Origin: Gemmatimonadota bacterium
Lineage (GTDB): Bacteria > Gemmatimonadota > Gemmatimonadetes > Gemmatimonadales > GWC2-71-9
Length of the DNA: 34,325 bases
Direction: 5' to 3'
NCBI GenBank assembly: GCA_020350425.1
Contig: CP070716.1
Span: 1,932,412-1,966,736, forward strand
The notes under the pieces are model-generated. The model ran no database searches, was not told the DNA's origin, and saw only the letters and a program-made list of their open reading frames with translations. The position numbers were made by a program, and so were the translations under genes. This document shows positions 27,628-34,325 of the stretch, one piece after another (positions within the stretch are counted from its first letter, which is position 1; each line of letters opens with the position of its first letter).

Positions 27628-28946
27628 CCCATGATGGCCAACTCCTTGCCAGCCGCAGCGGGGACACCCGTGAACGTGGCTCCGGTGGTGCCTGTGAGAC
27701 GCACCGTCCGGTAGGAGCCGATCCACTCCTCGGGGCCGTCGACCAGCACGATCTTGTTGGTTCTCGTTCTAGTCTGCAGCAACTCGCCGCGTCGCGCCAG
27801 CTTCTCCACCAGGACCTCCTGCGCCGAGCCCACCAGCGCGACGTTTCTGCGCCGTGCGACCTGGCGCACCGTCTCGATGAGGCGCTGGAGTCGGTCGCCC
27901 GCCGCGGCCTCGGGAACGGGATCCGGCAGCTGGAGCGCCCCGGTGCCGTCACGCGGCGAATACCGGAACGTAAAGGCGTCGTCGAACTCCACCTCGCGCA
28001 CGAGGCTCTCGGTGGCCAGGAAATCGTCCTCCGACTCCCCCGGGAACCCCACGATGATGTCGGTCGTGATGGCCAGGCCCGGGATGGCACTCCGCAGGCG
28101 CGCCACACAGTCCAGGTACCCCTCGCGGTCGTAGCGGCGTCCCATGCGCTTGAGAATGCGCGACGAGCCGCTCTGCACCGGGAGGTGCACGTGCTCGCAC
28201 ACCGACGGGACCTCGGCCATGGCCAGGATGACGCGGTCGCTGAAGTCATTGGGATGCGGACTGGTGAACCGGATGCGGCGAATCTCCGACAGCCCTCCGA
28301 CGGCCCGCAACAGATCGGCGAAATCGTACTCGCCGTCGTGGTAGCTGTTCACGGTCTGCCCCAGCAGCGTCACCTCGGTGACACCCTGCGCCGCAAGCCC
28401 CTCCACCTCACTCACGACGTCAGCGAGCTTACGGCTGCGCTCGCGCCCGCGCGTCATCGGAACGATGCAGAAAGTGCACCGATAATCGCAGCCACGCTGC
28501 ACCGTCACGAAGGCTCCGACGCGATCGTCCGCCCGCTGCGCCGGGATGTCTTCGTAGTGCTCCCAGGACTTGAATTCCACATCGGCCGAGCGGGCACCGT
28601 TCATCGCGCCGGCGATGAGCGCCGGCAGTCCCCGGTAGCCATCGGGCCCCACCACCAGGTCCACGTGGGGCGCCTCGCGGAGCAGCTCCTGCCCCAGACG
28701 CTGGGCCATGCACCCGACCACGCCGAGCACCACGCCGGGCCGCTTGTGTCGCTTCAGCTCCCCCATGCGACCGATCACGCGCTGCTCCGCATTGTCGCGC
28801 ACCGCACAGGTGTTCACCAGCATCACGTCAGCCGCCGCGGGATCCTCCGTGGCGACGTAGCCCTCACCACCGAGCCGTCCCAGAATCAGCGCGGTGTCGG
28901 CCACGTTCATCTGGCACCCATAGGTCTCGACGTAGACGCGCTTCAT
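27624..28946 (-). CDS. miaB: tRNA-2-methylthio-N6-dimethylallyladenosine synthase
   Basis: Radical-SAM enzyme that adds a methylthio group to position 37 of tRNAs reading UNN codons. The 440-residue product has the N-terminal cluster cysteines Cys11 (VETYGCQMN), Cys47 (VNTCAVRDNAEQR) and Cys79 (VVGCMAQR), the radical-SAM CxxxCxxC at 153/157/160 (GCDYRCTFCIVPMTRGRERS), and a C-terminal TRAM domain. ATG at 28946 shares four bases with the mtaB stop; the open frame above it is not MiaB-like. The partner gene miaA is not in the window. Confidence 0.95.
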   Translation of the reverse strand: MKRVYVETYGCQMNVADTALILGRLGGEGYVATEDPAAADVMLVNTCAVRDNAEQRVIGRMGELKRHKRPGVVLGVVGCMAQRLGQELLREAPHVDLVVGPDGYRGLPALIAGAMNGARSADVEFKSWEHYEDIPAQRADDRVGAFVTVQRGCDYRCTFCIVPMTRGRERSRKLADVVSEVEGLAAQGVTEVTLLGQTVNSYHDGEYDFADLLRAVGGLSEIRRIRFTSPHPNDFSDRVILAMAEVPSVCEHVHLPVQSGSSRILKRMGRRYDREGYLDCVARLRSAIPGLAITTDIIVGFPGESEDDFLATESLVREVEFDDAFTFRYSPRDGTGALQLPDPVPEAAAGDRLQRLIETVRQVARRRNVALVGSAQEVLVEKLARRGELLQTRTRTNKIVLVDGPEEWIGSYRTVRLTGTTGATFTGVPAAAGKELAIMG

Positions 28947-30205
28947 TCCCCTCGTCGCTCCGCGAGGTCGGCCTGCAGCGTACCGTCGTCGGCGCGGCGC
29001 AGTGTTGCTCGAAACCGATCCGGCACCGCGCGTTCCGTCGGCAGGTACACGGTAAGGTAATCCTCGGTGAGACCCTCGTACCAACCGCGGTGGCGCCGCA
29101 GCAAGACCACGTCGGCGTCTCGGCCGTCGCGCCGCGCACGGTACGCCGCGCCCTTCTCCGCCGCGACAGCGCGGAGCTCCGCCGAGCGCGCCGCCGCCAC
29201 CTCAGGCGCTACCGGAGTGCCGAGACGCCGTGCCGCCGCGCCGGGGCGCTGCGAGTAGGGAAAGACGTGGAGATAGGTGAACGGCAAGTTCTCGACCAGC
29301 GACCGCGTCGCCGCGTGGTCGTCGTCGGTCTCTCCCGGAAACCCCACCATGACGTCCGCCCCGAGTCCGAGTACCGGTCGCCTGGCCGCGAGCCAACCGA
29401 TGCGCTCTCGGTAGCTGGCGGCGGTGTACCAGTGGCGCCCCATGCGCTTGAGCACGCGGTCGCTTCCCGACTGGAGCGGAGCGTGCAGGTGCGGCGCGAG
29501 CCGCTCGGGCGCGCCGATCATGAGCTCGGCCAGCCGGTCATCGAGCTCGGTCGCCTCGACCGACGACAGGCGAAAGCGCACGCGCGGCACCGCGTTCACC
29601 AGGCGCTCGAGCAGACCACCGAGGGTCGGCCCGGCGGGGCGATCCCTGCCGTAGGTCCCGATGTGTACGCCCGTGAGCACGAGCTCTTCGTGCGCGTCGG
29701 CGAGGGCGGTCGCCTCCTCGACGATCTGCTCCGGCCGACGCGACCGATTTGCTCCCCGTGCCAGCGTCGTGGCGCAGAACGTACAGTGCTCATCGCATCC
29801 GTCCTGGATCTTCACCCAGGCACGGCTGCCGCGGCCGAACCGGCGCAGCACCGGATCCACACCGTCGCCGGGAAGACCCAGCGCCTCCAGCACCCGGGCC
29901 GGATCGGCGCCGGCCACGACCCCGGAGACGTTGGGCAGCCTGGCGATGGTGCCGTCGTCGAGCGCCGTGGCGCACCCCATCACCACCGTGCGCACCCGGC
30001 CATTGCGCCGCGCGAGCCGGCGCACCAGCCCCCGCATCTTGGACTCGCTGACGTGGGTCACGGTGCACGTGTTCACGACCGCCGCATCGGCATCGGCCGG
30101 GTCGGGCACGACGAAGGCGCCCGCCGACTCGAGGGCCTGGCGCACCGTCTCGGTGTCGTACTGGTTTGCCTTGCAGCCGAAGGTGTGGAGATAGACGCGC
30201 GTCAC
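28943..30205 (-). CDS. mtaB: tRNA threonylcarbamoyladenosine methylthiotransferase
   Basis: Radical-SAM enzyme that converts t6A to ms2t6A at position 37 of ANN-decoding tRNAs. The 420-residue protein has Cys11 (HTFGCKANQYDTE), Cys47 (NTCTVTHVSESKMR) and Cys78 for the auxiliary cluster, and CxxxCxxC at 137/141/144 (GCDEHCTFCATTLARGANRS). TFGCKANQYDTE and the VTHVSESKMR stretch favour MtaB over MiaB or RimO. GTG at 30205 overlaps the upstream barrel gene by four bases. The frame is open to 30862 but that extension is a shadow. Coupled directly to miaB. Confidence 0.91.
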   Translation of the reverse strand: MTRVYLHTFGCKANQYDTETVRQALESAGAFVVPDPADADAAVVNTCTVTHVSESKMRGLVRRLARRNGRVRTVVMGCATALDDGTIARLPNVSGVVAGADPARVLEALGLPGDGVDPVLRRFGRGSRAWVKIQDGCDEHCTFCATTLARGANRSRRPEQIVEEATALADAHEELVLTGVHIGTYGRDRPAGPTLGGLLERLVNAVPRVRFRLSSVEATELDDRLAELMIGAPERLAPHLHAPLQSGSDRVLKRMGRHWYTAASYRERIGWLAARRPVLGLGADVMVGFPGETDDDHAATRSLVENLPFTYLHVFPYSQRPGAAARRLGTPVAPEVAAARSAELRAVAAEKGAAYRARRDGRDADVVLLRRHRGWYEGLTEDYLTVYLPTERAVPDRFRATLRRADDGTLQADLAERRGE

Positions 30206-31341
30206 GGGAGGAGGCTCAAGCCGAAGGCGAGCTGCCACGCTCGCTCGCTCGCCCCGCCGCCGTCTCTCGAGACCCGCTCCACCGCGAACGTGAACGCCGC
30301 CCGCCCCTGCGCAAAATTGAATCCGGTACCCGCGGTGAGATCGATCTCCCGCACCTGATCGTCCCCGGGGCTGAACGGGAGCTGGGCATAGCGGAACCCG
30401 AGCCGGATGGGAACCGGGGGACCGACGCCGCCCCCGATCTCCAGGCCCGCGCTCACATCCCAGGTGTCGAAGGTGGTCGCGTCTCCCCCGATCGAGGTGA
30501 GCCCTTCCTGCGCATCCGACCACGACTGCCAGGTGACGGTGGACGCCAACAGGATCCCGGCCAGCGGCGATGCCGCGAACCCGCCGGAGACGGTCATGGG
30601 CAGGTCGACGCGCCCGATGAGCACCGAATCCCGAGCCGCCTTCAGCGCACCGTCGCTGCGGAACGACACGCCCAGCCGCAGCCCGCTCACGGGGCTGCTC
30701 GCCAGCCCGACCGACCAACCGAAGCCGGTGTAGCCTATGTCGCTGTCGTGGAGCAGCGGCGTGTACGCGCGGTCCGAGTACTGGCGCTGGATCCGCTCCC
30801 GCGTCGAGCCCGTGATGAGGTGGAACGCACCGCCGATCTGGAGCTTGGACGAGACATACCATCCGAGAGCGCCCCGCAGGTCCGCCACCGCCCCGTCGGA
30901 GCGGATCCGGTCTTCCACTCCCACCGGCTGCCCCCGCAGCACGACCGTGTCGCTGCTCGTGATGTCCCAGGTGCGGGACAGATAGTTGGCGTAGCTCGCC
31001 TCGAACGACAGCGGTGTTCCGGTGATGCCCCCGGCAAGAGAGGCAAACGGAAAGCGCGTATCCTGCAGGCCGTCCACCGCGACGGTGTCGATCCGGTAAT
31101 CCCGCAGGGACGTCAGGGACGTCACCGTCGCCGCGAGCCGCGTGAGCTGCGCCACCGGGGCCGGGTTGACCGCAGAGCCGGGATCGACGGCCCCAAGGCT
31201 ACCGCCCATGCCCCGCGCGCGCACGCCGATCGGCCGTCCCGGGAAGCCGAGCCCCACCACCCCATAGAGCGACGACTGGGCGGCGGCCATGTGCGGCACG
31301 CCGACGCCGAGCGCGAGGGCCAGGAGCGCGATCCGCCTCAT
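30202..31341 (-). CDS. Outer-membrane beta-barrel protein, unassigned (FadL/PorV-like look)
   Basis: A 379-residue secreted protein with a clean signal peptide ([15 protein letters not shown] to AAAQ, about 21 residues) followed by alternating-hydrophobicity strands to the end. SLYGVVGLGFPGRPIGVRAR near the N terminus, NPAPVAQL, and repeated short strands (for example LRLGVSFRSDG, PIRLGFRYAQLPF) resemble long-chain fatty acid transporter-like or PorV-like barrels. The last residues LAFGLSLLP fit a final strand. I cannot assign a substrate. ATG at 31341 shares four bases with the stop of the lipoprotein gene, suggesting they are made in equal amounts and may act together. Confidence 0.78.
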   Translation of the reverse strand: MRRIALLALALGVGVPHMAAAQSSLYGVVGLGFPGRPIGVRARGMGGSLGAVDPGSAVNPAPVAQLTRLAATVTSLTSLRDYRIDTVAVDGLQDTRFPFASLAGGITGTPLSFEASYANYLSRTWDITSSDTVVLRGQPVGVEDRIRSDGAVADLRGALGWYVSSKLQIGGAFHLITGSTRERIQRQYSDRAYTPLLHDSDIGYTGFGWSVGLASSPVSGLRLGVSFRSDGALKAARDSVLIGRVDLPMTVSGGFAASPLAGILLASTVTWQSWSDAQEGLTSIGGDATTFDTWDVSAGLEIGGGVGPPVPIRLGFRYAQLPFSPGDDQVREIDLTAGTGFNFAQGRAAFTFAVERVSRDGGGASERAWQLAFGLSLLP

Positions 31342-32552
31342 GGCTCGTTCCGCGGAAAGAGGGGCGTGTACGTCACGAACAGCGCCGGGGCATTGGGCGC
31401 GTTGCGGCTCGACCAGAAGCGCGCCTGTGCCGGCGACACCGCCTCGGGAACCATCCAGAGCACGATGGCGCGCGGCCTCGTGCTGTCGGCGCGCAGCGGC
31501 TTCAAGATGTGCGTCACATCGATGCGGACCGTGTCTCTCTCACCGGGCACCAGATTCAGGCCACCCGTGGAGAGCGTGTCCCACAACTCGCGGGCCGGTG
31601 CGAGGATCGGCGACTTGGAACCGACGTCCCCGATCAGGGCGTCGGCACGCAGCCGCAGCGTGTCGGTGGCAGCCCCCGAGATCGGCTCGAAGGGAACCAG
31701 AATCAGAGTGGCACGGGCGATATCCGACGAGTCGGTAATGTAGCTCGGGAGATCGAACCGCAGGAACGAACGCCACGACGGCGCTCCGCCCACGCCGAGG
31801 ACATTCGGGCCGAAGGGCGGCGGATCAACCGCGACAAAGGAGTCGAACTGCACCACCCGTTGCTCGCTCACTTCGACCGGGCCCTCATCCGACGTGTACT
31901 GGACGTACATCGTCATCACCGGCGGGAAGGCAGCCTCCCGCGTGCCCAGGTCCACGTAGCCCTCGGGGCCCGACGTCATCCTGAACCCGACCGCCGCCAC
32001 CATGCTGTCCGCGATGAGCTCCGGGAAGGCGTCGCCAGGGAGCAGCACGCTGATCGTGTCGGACTCGAGCGTATCCGGGAGCACCAGCACGGCGATCTCG
32101 GTGCTGTCGTCGAAGAACGCGACGAGGTCCGCGTGGGTCGTCGTCGAGTCGATGTCGGGGGGGAGCCGGTGCACGGCGAGCTCCATCCCCGGCCAATCCG
32201 ATCGACGGATCACATCCACGCGGAGCCGGAAGGAGTCGATCTGAGCGATCGGCTGGTTGTTGAACTCCGCGGAGAACGGGTTGAAACGGACGATGACGCG
32301 GCTCTCGTTCGCCGCCCCGTCGCTGATGACCTGCGCCCGTTCGGCCTCGTAGGCCGCCACGTAGCCCGCGTACGCGCTATCGCGGGAGATGCTCCCCACG
32401 AAAAGGGAGTCGAACACCTCGATGATCTTCGCCGGGCAGTACTCCGGACAGATTCCCGGTGCCGTGAGATCCTCACGGCACCCGCCCGCCAGCACGGCGA
32501 GCACCCCCGCCCCCCAGACGAGTCGCATGGTGACCGACTTCCCCACACTCAT
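31338..32552 (-). CDS. Lipoprotein with DNRLRE/CBM96-like C-terminal beta domain, unassigned
   Basis: A 404-residue lipoprotein; signal [17 protein letters not shown] with predicted lipidated Cys25. Next comes [19 protein letters not shown], a short cysteine-containing piece, then beta-rich sequence. The second half has [32 protein letters not shown] and the terminal [20 protein letters not shown], a pattern like the DNRLRE/CBM96 sandwich found in secreted carbohydrate- or surface-binding proteins. ATG at 32552 overlaps the cdd stop by four bases; an ATG at 32528 (after KSVT) would also keep the signal. No family name is clear to me. It is coupled to the barrel gene next door, so an outer-membrane pair is plausible. 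Confidence 0.75.
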   Translation of the reverse strand: MSVGKSVTMRLVWGAGVLAVLAGGCREDLTAPGICPEYCPAKIIEVFDSLFVGSISRDSAYAGYVAAYEAERAQVISDGAANESRVIVRFNPFSAEFNNQPIAQIDSFRLRVDVIRRSDWPGMELAVHRLPPDIDSTTTHADLVAFFDDSTEIAVLVLPDTLESDTISVLLPGDAFPELIADSMVAAVGFRMTSGPEGYVDLGTREAAFPPVMTMYVQYTSDEGPVEVSEQRVVQFDSFVAVDPPPFGPNVLGVGGAPSWRSFLRFDLPSYITDSSDIARATLILVPFEPISGAATDTLRLRADALIGDVGSKSPILAPARELWDTLSTGGLNLVPGERDTVRIDVTHILKPLRADSTRPRAIVLWMVPEAVSPAQARFWSSRNAPNAPALFVTYTPLFPRNEP

Positions 32553-32941
32553 TGCCGCTTCAGATCCTCCCGCCCGAACGCGTCGGGCAACAATTCCTCG
32601 AGCCGCCAGCGGCGCACGCCGTCGGCGCCGACGGCCTCCACTTCCAGGTCCACCCCGAACTCCGCGAGCGCCTGGCGGCACGCGCCGCAGGGCGAGCCCC
32701 CAGGAAGCGAGTCGGTCACCACCACGATCCGCGTGAAGCGCCGGGCGCCGGCGGCGACCGCCGCGCCGAGCGCTACCCGCTCGGCGCAGATGCTCAGGCC
32801 GTAGGAGGCATTCTCCACGTTGGCTCCCACGAAGACTCGCCCGTCGAACGCCTCCAGCGCCGCTCCAACCGAATAGCCGCTGTACGGCGCGTGGGCGCGC
32901 GCCTGCACGTCCCTCGCCGCCGCGATCAGCCGGTCGCCCAC
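32549..32941 (-). CDS. cdd: Cytidine deaminase
   Basis: Deaminates cytidine and deoxycytidine in pyrimidine salvage. The 130-residue product has the zinc site [19 protein letters not shown] (Cys52, Glu54) and [13 protein letters not shown] (Cys85, Cys88). Full length. GTG at 32941 overlaps the deoB end by 16 bases. Working next to phosphopentomutase, it makes a short nucleoside salvage pair: deaminated nucleosides, after phosphorolysis, feed pentose phosphate to deoB. The phosphorylase itself is not in the window. Confidence 0.96.
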   Translation of the reverse strand: MGDRLIAAARDVQARAHAPYSGYSVGAALEAFDGRVFVGANVENASYGLSICAERVALGAAVAAGARRFTRIVVVTDSLPGGSPCGACRQALAEFGVDLEVEAVGADGVRRWRLEELLPDAFGREDLKRQ

Positions 32942-34110
32942 GGCGCCACCTGCCCGAGGAACGAGGAGCCTGCGTCCACCTCCACTGAAAAGTACTCGGC
33001 CACCGTCGCTCCGAGGTCGGCGAAGGTCTCCCGCTCCCCCAGCGCCACCGGTTCCACCCGGGGACCCGCCACCAGCACCGGCACCGCCTCCCGCGAATGA
33101 TCGGTGGACGGCGTCGTCGGATCGTTGCCGTGGTCGGCGGTGAAGATCATCACGTCGTCCTCGCGCAGCGGAGCCAGCAGCTCGGGCAGGGAGCGGTCCA
33201 GCTCCTCCAGCCCCCTGTAGAACCCCTCAGGATCGTTGCGGTGCCCCCACGATTGATCGAACTCGATCACGTTGGCAAATACCAGCCCCCGGTCCAGCGA
33301 TTGCAGCGCATCAGCGATCAACGCGTACGCCTCCGCGTTGGTCGGCGTGTGCGTACTCTCGATGCCGCGCGCCGCGAACAGATCGTCCACCTTGCCAACC
33401 CCCACCCGTGGCACACCAGCCCGCGCCAGTCGGTCGAGCAACGTCTCCCCAGGCGGCGCGAGCGAGAAGTCGCGCCGATTCGCCGTGCGGCGGAAGCTGC
33501 CCGGCTCTCCCACGAAGGGCCGCGCGATGACGCGCGACACCGCGTGCTCACCCACCAGGATCTCGTCGCGCGCGGTCCGGCACGCGGCATACAGCTCTTC
33601 CAGCGGAATCGCCTCCTCGTGCGCCGCGATCTGGAAGACGCTGTCGGCCGAGGTATAGACGATCCAATCGCCCCGCGCCAGCTGCTCCGGTCCGAACTCG
33701 TCGATGATCGCCGTGCCCGAGGCGGGCCGGTTGCCCAGGACGTCCCTGCCGGTCGCCTGCACGAACGCGGCGATCACGCTGTGCGGAAAGCCCCGCGGGT
33801 ACGTGGGGAAGGGCTCGTCCAACGGCAGCCCGCACAGCTCCCAGTGTCCCGTCGTGCTGTCCTTGCCGCGGGCACGTGGCAGCGCCACGCCGTGCGCCGC
33901 CGCCGGACGCTCGCACCGCATGCCCGTCAGGGACCGGCAGCAGCCGAGCCCCAGCGCCTCCAGGTTGGGCAGCCGGAGGCCACCCACCGCCCGCGCCACG
34001 TTGCCCAGCGTGTCACTCCCCGCGTCACCATATGCCGCCTGGTCGGGCGCCGCTCCGATGCCCACGCCGTCCAGCACGACGAGGGCGATCCGGCCCGCAC
34101 GCCGCTTCAT
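32926..34110 (-). CDS. deoB: Phosphopentomutase
   Basis: Interconverts (deoxy)ribose 1-phosphate and 5-phosphate; alkaline phosphatase superfamily, two metals. The 394-residue product has [20 protein letters not shown] with the first metal Asp, [15 protein letters not shown] with the phosphorylated Thr region, [33 protein letters not shown] and [20 protein letters not shown] near the C terminus. Full length. ATG at 34110 shares four bases (ATGA) with the end of the alanine racemase gene. Confidence 0.96.
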   Translation of the reverse strand: MKRRAGRIALVVLDGVGIGAAPDQAAYGDAGSDTLGNVARAVGGLRLPNLEALGLGCCRSLTGMRCERPAAAHGVALPRARGKDSTTGHWELCGLPLDEPFPTYPRGFPHSVIAAFVQATGRDVLGNRPASGTAIIDEFGPEQLARGDWIVYTSADSVFQIAAHEEAIPLEELYAACRTARDEILVGEHAVSRVIARPFVGEPGSFRRTANRRDFSLAPPGETLLDRLARAGVPRVGVGKVDDLFAARGIESTHTPTNAEAYALIADALQSLDRGLVFANVIEFDQSWGHRNDPEGFYRGLEELDRSLPELLAPLREDDVMIFTADHGNDPTTPSTDHSREAVPVLVAGPRVEPVALGERETFADLGATVAEYFSVEVDAGSSFLGQVAPWATG

Positions 34111-34325
34111 CCGCCCAGGTACTCCCGCGTCGCGCGCATGCCCAGACGGGTGAGCGCCTCGTAGGCGATCGTTCCGGCCCAGGCGGCAAACTCGTCGATG
34201 GTGATCCGGTCGTCGCCGTCGCTTCCCACGAGCGTCGCCACGTCGCCCACCCGGACCGACGGCGCGAGGCCCTCGAGGTCGACCATCACGAAGTCCATCG
34301 TCACCCGACCCACGAGCGGCCGGCG
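34107..34325 (-). CDS. alr: Alanine racemase, C-terminal fragment (cut by window edge)
   Basis: Only the last 72 residues are inside the window. They read RRPLVGRVTMDFVMVDLEGL, then VRVGDVATLVGSDGDD, then ITIDEFAAWAGTIAYEALTR and a short tail ending REYLGG. This is the C-terminal beta domain of alanine racemase, where GRVTMD corresponds to the conserved GRVCMD/GRVSMD motif. The enzyme makes D-alanine for peptidoglycan with pyridoxal phosphate; the PLP lysine lies outside the window. It is the first visible gene of the run and overlaps deoB by four bases. Confidence 0.9.
   Translation of the reverse strand, partial: RRPLVGRVTMDFVMVDLEGLAPSVRVGDVATLVGSDGDDRITIDEFAAWAGTIAYEALTRLGMRATREYLGG

Noticed and set aside
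28947..30862. N-terminal extensions of miaB, mtaB, EIIC, HPr and ribBA suggested by open upstream frames
   Set aside because: In each case the extension is low-complexity, overlaps the preceding real gene, and the family N terminus begins at an internal start with an overlap or ribosome binding site.
29090..32804. Plus-strand open frames of 422, 525 and 431 codons
   Set aside because: Antisense to mtaB, the barrel gene, the lipoprotein gene and cdd; no motif and typical shadow composition.

Overview
The window is a high-GC stretch of a Gram-negative chromosome. The outer membrane is implied by a BtuB-type TonB receptor, a beta-barrel protein and two lipoproteins. Every supported gene (36, two cut by the window edges) lies on the minus strand, so transcription runs from the right edge to the left edge. 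Gene content and style (full mannose-family PTS with HPr kinase, a ComFB-ComEC pair, a split methylmalonyl-CoA mutase, very high GC) would fit Gemmatimonadota or a related soil lineage, but that placement is an inference without any search. I see no rRNA, tRNA, CRISPR array, insertion sequence or phage gene.

In order of transcription (right to left): the tail of alanine racemase, phosphopentomutase and cytidine deaminase; an unassigned lipoprotein and outer-membrane barrel pair; the two tRNA methylthiotransferases mtaB and miaB; comFB and comEC; fructose-1,6-bisphosphatase and the catalytic chain of methylmalonyl-CoA mutase. After a likely promoter come a FmdB-type zinc ribbon protein, argS, a PfkB-family kinase and purM. 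These are followed by the riboflavin genes ribD-ribE-ribBA-ribH with nusB, and by a glycosyltransferase.

The middle holds a phosphotransferase block: hpf, hprK, EIIA, EIIB, EIIC, EIID, HPr, EI. It is followed by metK and ahcY (SAM synthesis and S-adenosylhomocysteine recycling), a bifunctional-nuclease-family protein and an unassigned membrane-anchored protein. The left end is a vitamin B12 uptake operon, btuF-btuC-btuD-btuB', led by a clear cobalamin riboswitch whose terminator hairpin contains the ribosome binding site and ends on the TTG start codon of btuF.

Gene packing is extreme. Fifteen of the junctions are four-base start/stop overlaps (ATGA, GTGA and one CTGA) and several others overlap by 8 to 20 bases. 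Only three non-coding gaps exceed 50 bases: the riboswitch leader (300), the ribE-ribBA gap (93) and the promoter gap before fmdB (56). Most of the window is core metabolism. The parts most worth a second look are the self-contained PTS/HprK block, the ComFB-ComEC pairing, the lipoprotein/barrel pair, the CTG start of argS, the 121-base comEC/fbp overlap and the compact B12 expression platform.
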